Below the pieces are notes generated by a model, which searched no databases, was not told the origin of the DNA, and was given only the letters and a program-made list of their open reading frames with translations. Below, piece after piece: positions 12,360 to 13,708 of a DNA stretch of 13,708 nucleotides (within the stretch, counting starts at the first letter, position 1; each line of letters starts with the position of its first letter). The translations under genes were made by a program, and so were the position numbers. The stretch is from Verrucomicrobiota bacterium (GTDB lineage: Bacteria > Verrucomicrobiota > Verrucomicrobiia > Limisphaerales > J093), in contig RFJD01000577.1 of NCBI GenBank assembly GCA_003695015.1, positions 1-13,708 of the forward strand, given 5' to 3'.

Positions 12360-13312
12360 CCGTTCATCGCCCTGACGATGTTGGCATGGTCCTCCCGCGG
12401 GACCTCGAAGGGGCCTCCGGCCCGCAATCGGCTCATGTTGGATCGGAATCCGATTCGGATTCCGAGCGCGGCCAGAATCTTCAACGTGTCGTCGTTGTAG
12501 TCGCCGCAGGGATGCGACATGGCGGAAACGCTTCCGACCACGCTCGTCAGGTGGTCGTAGTTTTTCCTGTACTCCGCGTACTGCTGATCGTAGTCGAGCC
12601 TGCTGATCTTGGTGGGGTGGCTGAAGGAGTGCAGGCCGACGATGTGGCCGCGGGCCGCAAGGTCCTTCAGATGGCTTTCGGACATCCACAGATCCGCCAT
12701 GACGTCCTGCGGCGAAAAGGCCTTCCGCTCCATCAGCGCCGTCATGATCTCGTCGTAGCGCTCGGGGCCCAGCACCTGGTCCCTCAGATACCGGAACCAC
12801 TTGTCGCTTTCCGTGTAGAAGGGGAATTCCCGAAGATAGTCAGCCTCCTCGAAGGCCCTGCGGTGGCGGGAGAGATCGGATTTCAGCACATCCTCCGCCA
12901 GCGCGAAGAATTCGGCATAGAATTCGTCGATGTCCCGGAAACCGTGCGTGCGGAAGTGCCGGTATATCTCGAGGTTATTGGGCAGCCCCATGATCACGGA
13001 GGAATACACGAAGAAGAAGGCGTCCAGATTGCGCTCTTCCAGGACCGGGACGGCGATGTCGTACTGGCACAGCAGCCCATCGTCGAAGGACAGGCAGATG
13101 TCGCGCGGACCCAGCGCGCCGCTTTCGAACCGGCGCAGATATTCCCCGGCGCCCAGAAGGTTGTAGCGCGCGTCCAACCAGTCCAGCATGTCGGAGAACG
13201 CGGCGGCGCTCAGGCTGCCCTGCGACGGCAGGTGCCTGCCGCCGTGGAAGTGGTGGAACATGATCGCGTGCGTAAACGGCATCGTCGTCCCGGACCGTGA
13301 TCGGGGCGGCAT
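12356..13312 (-). CDS. Polysaccharide deacetylase family protein (NodB homology)
   Basis: A 318-residue metal-dependent carbohydrate esterase family 4-type protein. Motif 1 is LSFDDG (74-79, two Asp), motif 2 is the metal-binding HSFSH (228-232), and a later motif SHPCGDYND (266-274) replaces the usual RxPYG/YPxG. It would remove N-acetyl or N-formyl groups from a glycan or sugar lipid. No signal peptide is evident, so it is probably cytoplasmic. Unusually, about 150 residues separate motifs 1 and 2, with a helical, charged insertion (roughly 115-215). I chose the start at 13312 because a strong Shine-Dalgarno (AAGGAAGGGGG) precedes it; 13282 is an alternative that gives MPFTHAIMFHH. It is coupled to the formyltransferase downstream. 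Confidence 0.85.
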   Translation of the reverse strand: MPPRSRSGTTMPFTHAIMFHHFHGGRHLPSQGSLSAAAFSDMLDWLDARYNLLGAGEYLRRFESGALGPRDICLSFDDGLLCQYDIAVPVLEERNLDAFFFVYSSVIMGLPNNLEIYRHFRTHGFRDIDEFYAEFFALAEDVLKSDLSRHRRAFEEADYLREFPFYTESDKWFRYLRDQVLGPERYDEIMTALMERKAFSPQDVMADLWMSESHLKDLAARGHIVGLHSFSHPTKISRLDYDQQYAEYRKNYDHLTSVVGSVSAMSHPCGDYNDDTLKILAALGIRIGFRSNMSRLRAGGPFEVPREDHANIVRAMNG

Positions 13313-13422
13313 CCACCGCCCCCTTCCTTCCCGGACTTTACGTGCTTCGAAAATGTGAAGAAAGCGTTCCTGCGCACGCTGCGCCGCCTATCCGCCCGTG
13401 CCCGACCGGGTGGCTCGTGCGC

Positions 13423-13443
13423 GCCGCGCCTTCACGGCGCGGC
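13423..13443. repeat. 8-bp perfect GC hairpin
   Basis: GCCGCGCC (13423-13430) and GGCGCGGC (13436-13443) are perfect arms around the loop TTCAC. It has no T-run on either side, so it is not a standard intrinsic terminator. It may fold in the leader of the deacetylase message. Confidence 0.4.
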
Positions 13444-13539
13444 CGCTTAGCCGCGATTTGACGACTTTCGTCCAAGCACGGTCGCGCGGGCAGAGGCCGT
13501 CGCCGCACCCGGCCGGACGGCCGCCCGGCGGGGCATCGC

Positions 13540-13578
13540 GCGTGAGACATGAGCGTGTAACATCGGCGTGTCACATCA
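13540..13578 (+). repeat. Three tandem 13-bp repeats
   Basis: GCGTGAGACATGA (13540-13552), GCGTGTAACATCG (13553-13565) and GCGTGTCACATCA (13566-13578) are head-to-tail with no spacer. GCGTG and ACAT are invariant; the last two copies each contain a TGTNACA dyad. This resembles an operator or iteron array. No known consensus is claimed. Confidence 0.55.
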
Positions 13579-13607
13579 AAGCCGCCGACGTGATGTTGGC
13601 TTTTGAT
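13575..13607 (-). terminator. Possible hairpin after tRNA-Pro
   Basis: ATCAAAGCC (13575-13583) pairs with GGCTTTTGAT (13598-13607) with one bulged base and a 14-nt loop. On the minus strand it lies about 22 nt after the tRNA CCA, where a terminator is expected. The U-rich stretch is short (TTTG), so the call is weak. It overlaps the end of the 13-bp repeats. Confidence 0.3.
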
Positions 13608-13629
13608 TCCAAAGAGAAAGAAGGAGAGT

Positions 13630-13706
13630 TGGTCGGGGAGAGAGGATTCGAACCTCCGGCCCCCGCGTCCCGAACACGGTGCTCTACCAGGCTGAGCTAC
13701 TCCCCG
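13630..13706 (-). tRNA. proK: tRNA-Pro (anticodon CGG), complete with encoded CCA
   Basis: Read on the minus strand, all arms fold. The acceptor is CGGGGAG/CTCCCCG, followed by discriminator A and an encoded CCA. The D-arm is GCTC-AGCCTGGTA-GAGC. The anticodon stem CCGTG/CGCGG encloses the loop TTCGGGA, with anticodon CGG at 13672-13670, reading the proline codon CCG. The T-arm has loop TTCGAAT. Length is 77 nt. The gene is complete: only two bases of the window lie beyond its 5' end, so its promoter is not visible. It shows no sign of being an integration target here, since its 3' end is not repeated elsewhere in the window. Confidence 0.95.
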
Positions 13707-13708
13707 AC

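Larger units (their letters stand above)
13313..13629. other. Intergenic stretch between tRNA-Pro and the deacetylase
   Basis: No gene is supported here. It contains the deacetylase ribosome binding site at its left end, a GC-rich hairpin (13423-13443), three tandem 13-bp repeats (13540-13578) and an AT-richer inverted repeat (13575-13607) close to the tRNA 3' end. A minus-strand frame (13338-13574) has shadow-like Arg/Pro composition and no clear start signal. Confidence 0.5.

Noticed and set aside
12360..12800. 147-residue N-terminal extension of the formyltransferase
   Set aside because: It overlaps the deacetylase coding sequence in another frame and has shadow composition; the ATG at 12359 gives the standard formyltransferase start.
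1..13708. CRISPR arrays, insertion sequences, integrase or transposase genes
   Set aside because: No regularly spaced repeat-spacer pattern, no IS-like terminal repeats around a transposase and no recombinase motif were seen on either strand.

Overview
This is a GC-rich alphaproteobacterial-type window. The composition, the codon bias, an RpoE/ChrR pair of the Rhodobacter sphaeroides kind and tRNA-like sequences of alphaproteobacterial type all point that way; the genus cannot be fixed. Its core (about 265-10991) reads as one photo-oxidative (singlet-oxygen) stress island. At its centre, on the minus strand, lie an ECF sigma factor gene and its zinc-binding cupin anti-sigma gene (rpoE-chrR, 3621-4849).

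On the minus strand beyond chrR come a secreted fasciclin (FAS1) protein, a class I DNA photolyase, a short-chain dehydrogenase (SDR) and TspO. On the plus strand, divergent from rpoE, is a tightly overlapping six-gene operon (5172-10991): FAD amine-oxidase-like protein, DUF1365 protein, cyclopropane-synthase-like lipid methyltransferase, GPH-type 12-TM transporter, DUF3833 protein and a second SDR. The first three match the protein families known from R. sphaeroides to methylate, desaturate and oxygenate phospholipid acyl chains into furan fatty acids, which scavenge singlet oxygen. Likely working together: RpoE is freed from ChrR by singlet oxygen, then turns on itself, membrane-lipid remodelling, DNA repair and a cell-surface protein.

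Three sites share the pattern TGATCC-N15-GCG-TA, upstream of rpoE, of the plus-strand operon and of the fasciclin gene. They look like targets of this same sigma factor and tie the parts into one regulon. An intrinsic terminator separates the fasciclin gene from the photolyase gene.

The island is bracketed by an exact 23-bp direct repeat (19-41 and 11446-11468) that resembles the 3' end of an alphaproteobacterial tRNA-Phe gene. This looks like a pair of att-type scars, but no integrase is visible here. Outside the right repeat, on the minus strand, is a translationally coupled pair: a NodB-type polysaccharide deacetylase and a formyltransferase. A gene-free stretch with three tandem 13-bp repeats follows, then a complete tRNA-Pro(CGG). 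The stretches 1-264, 10992-11576 and 13313-13629 contain no confident protein gene.
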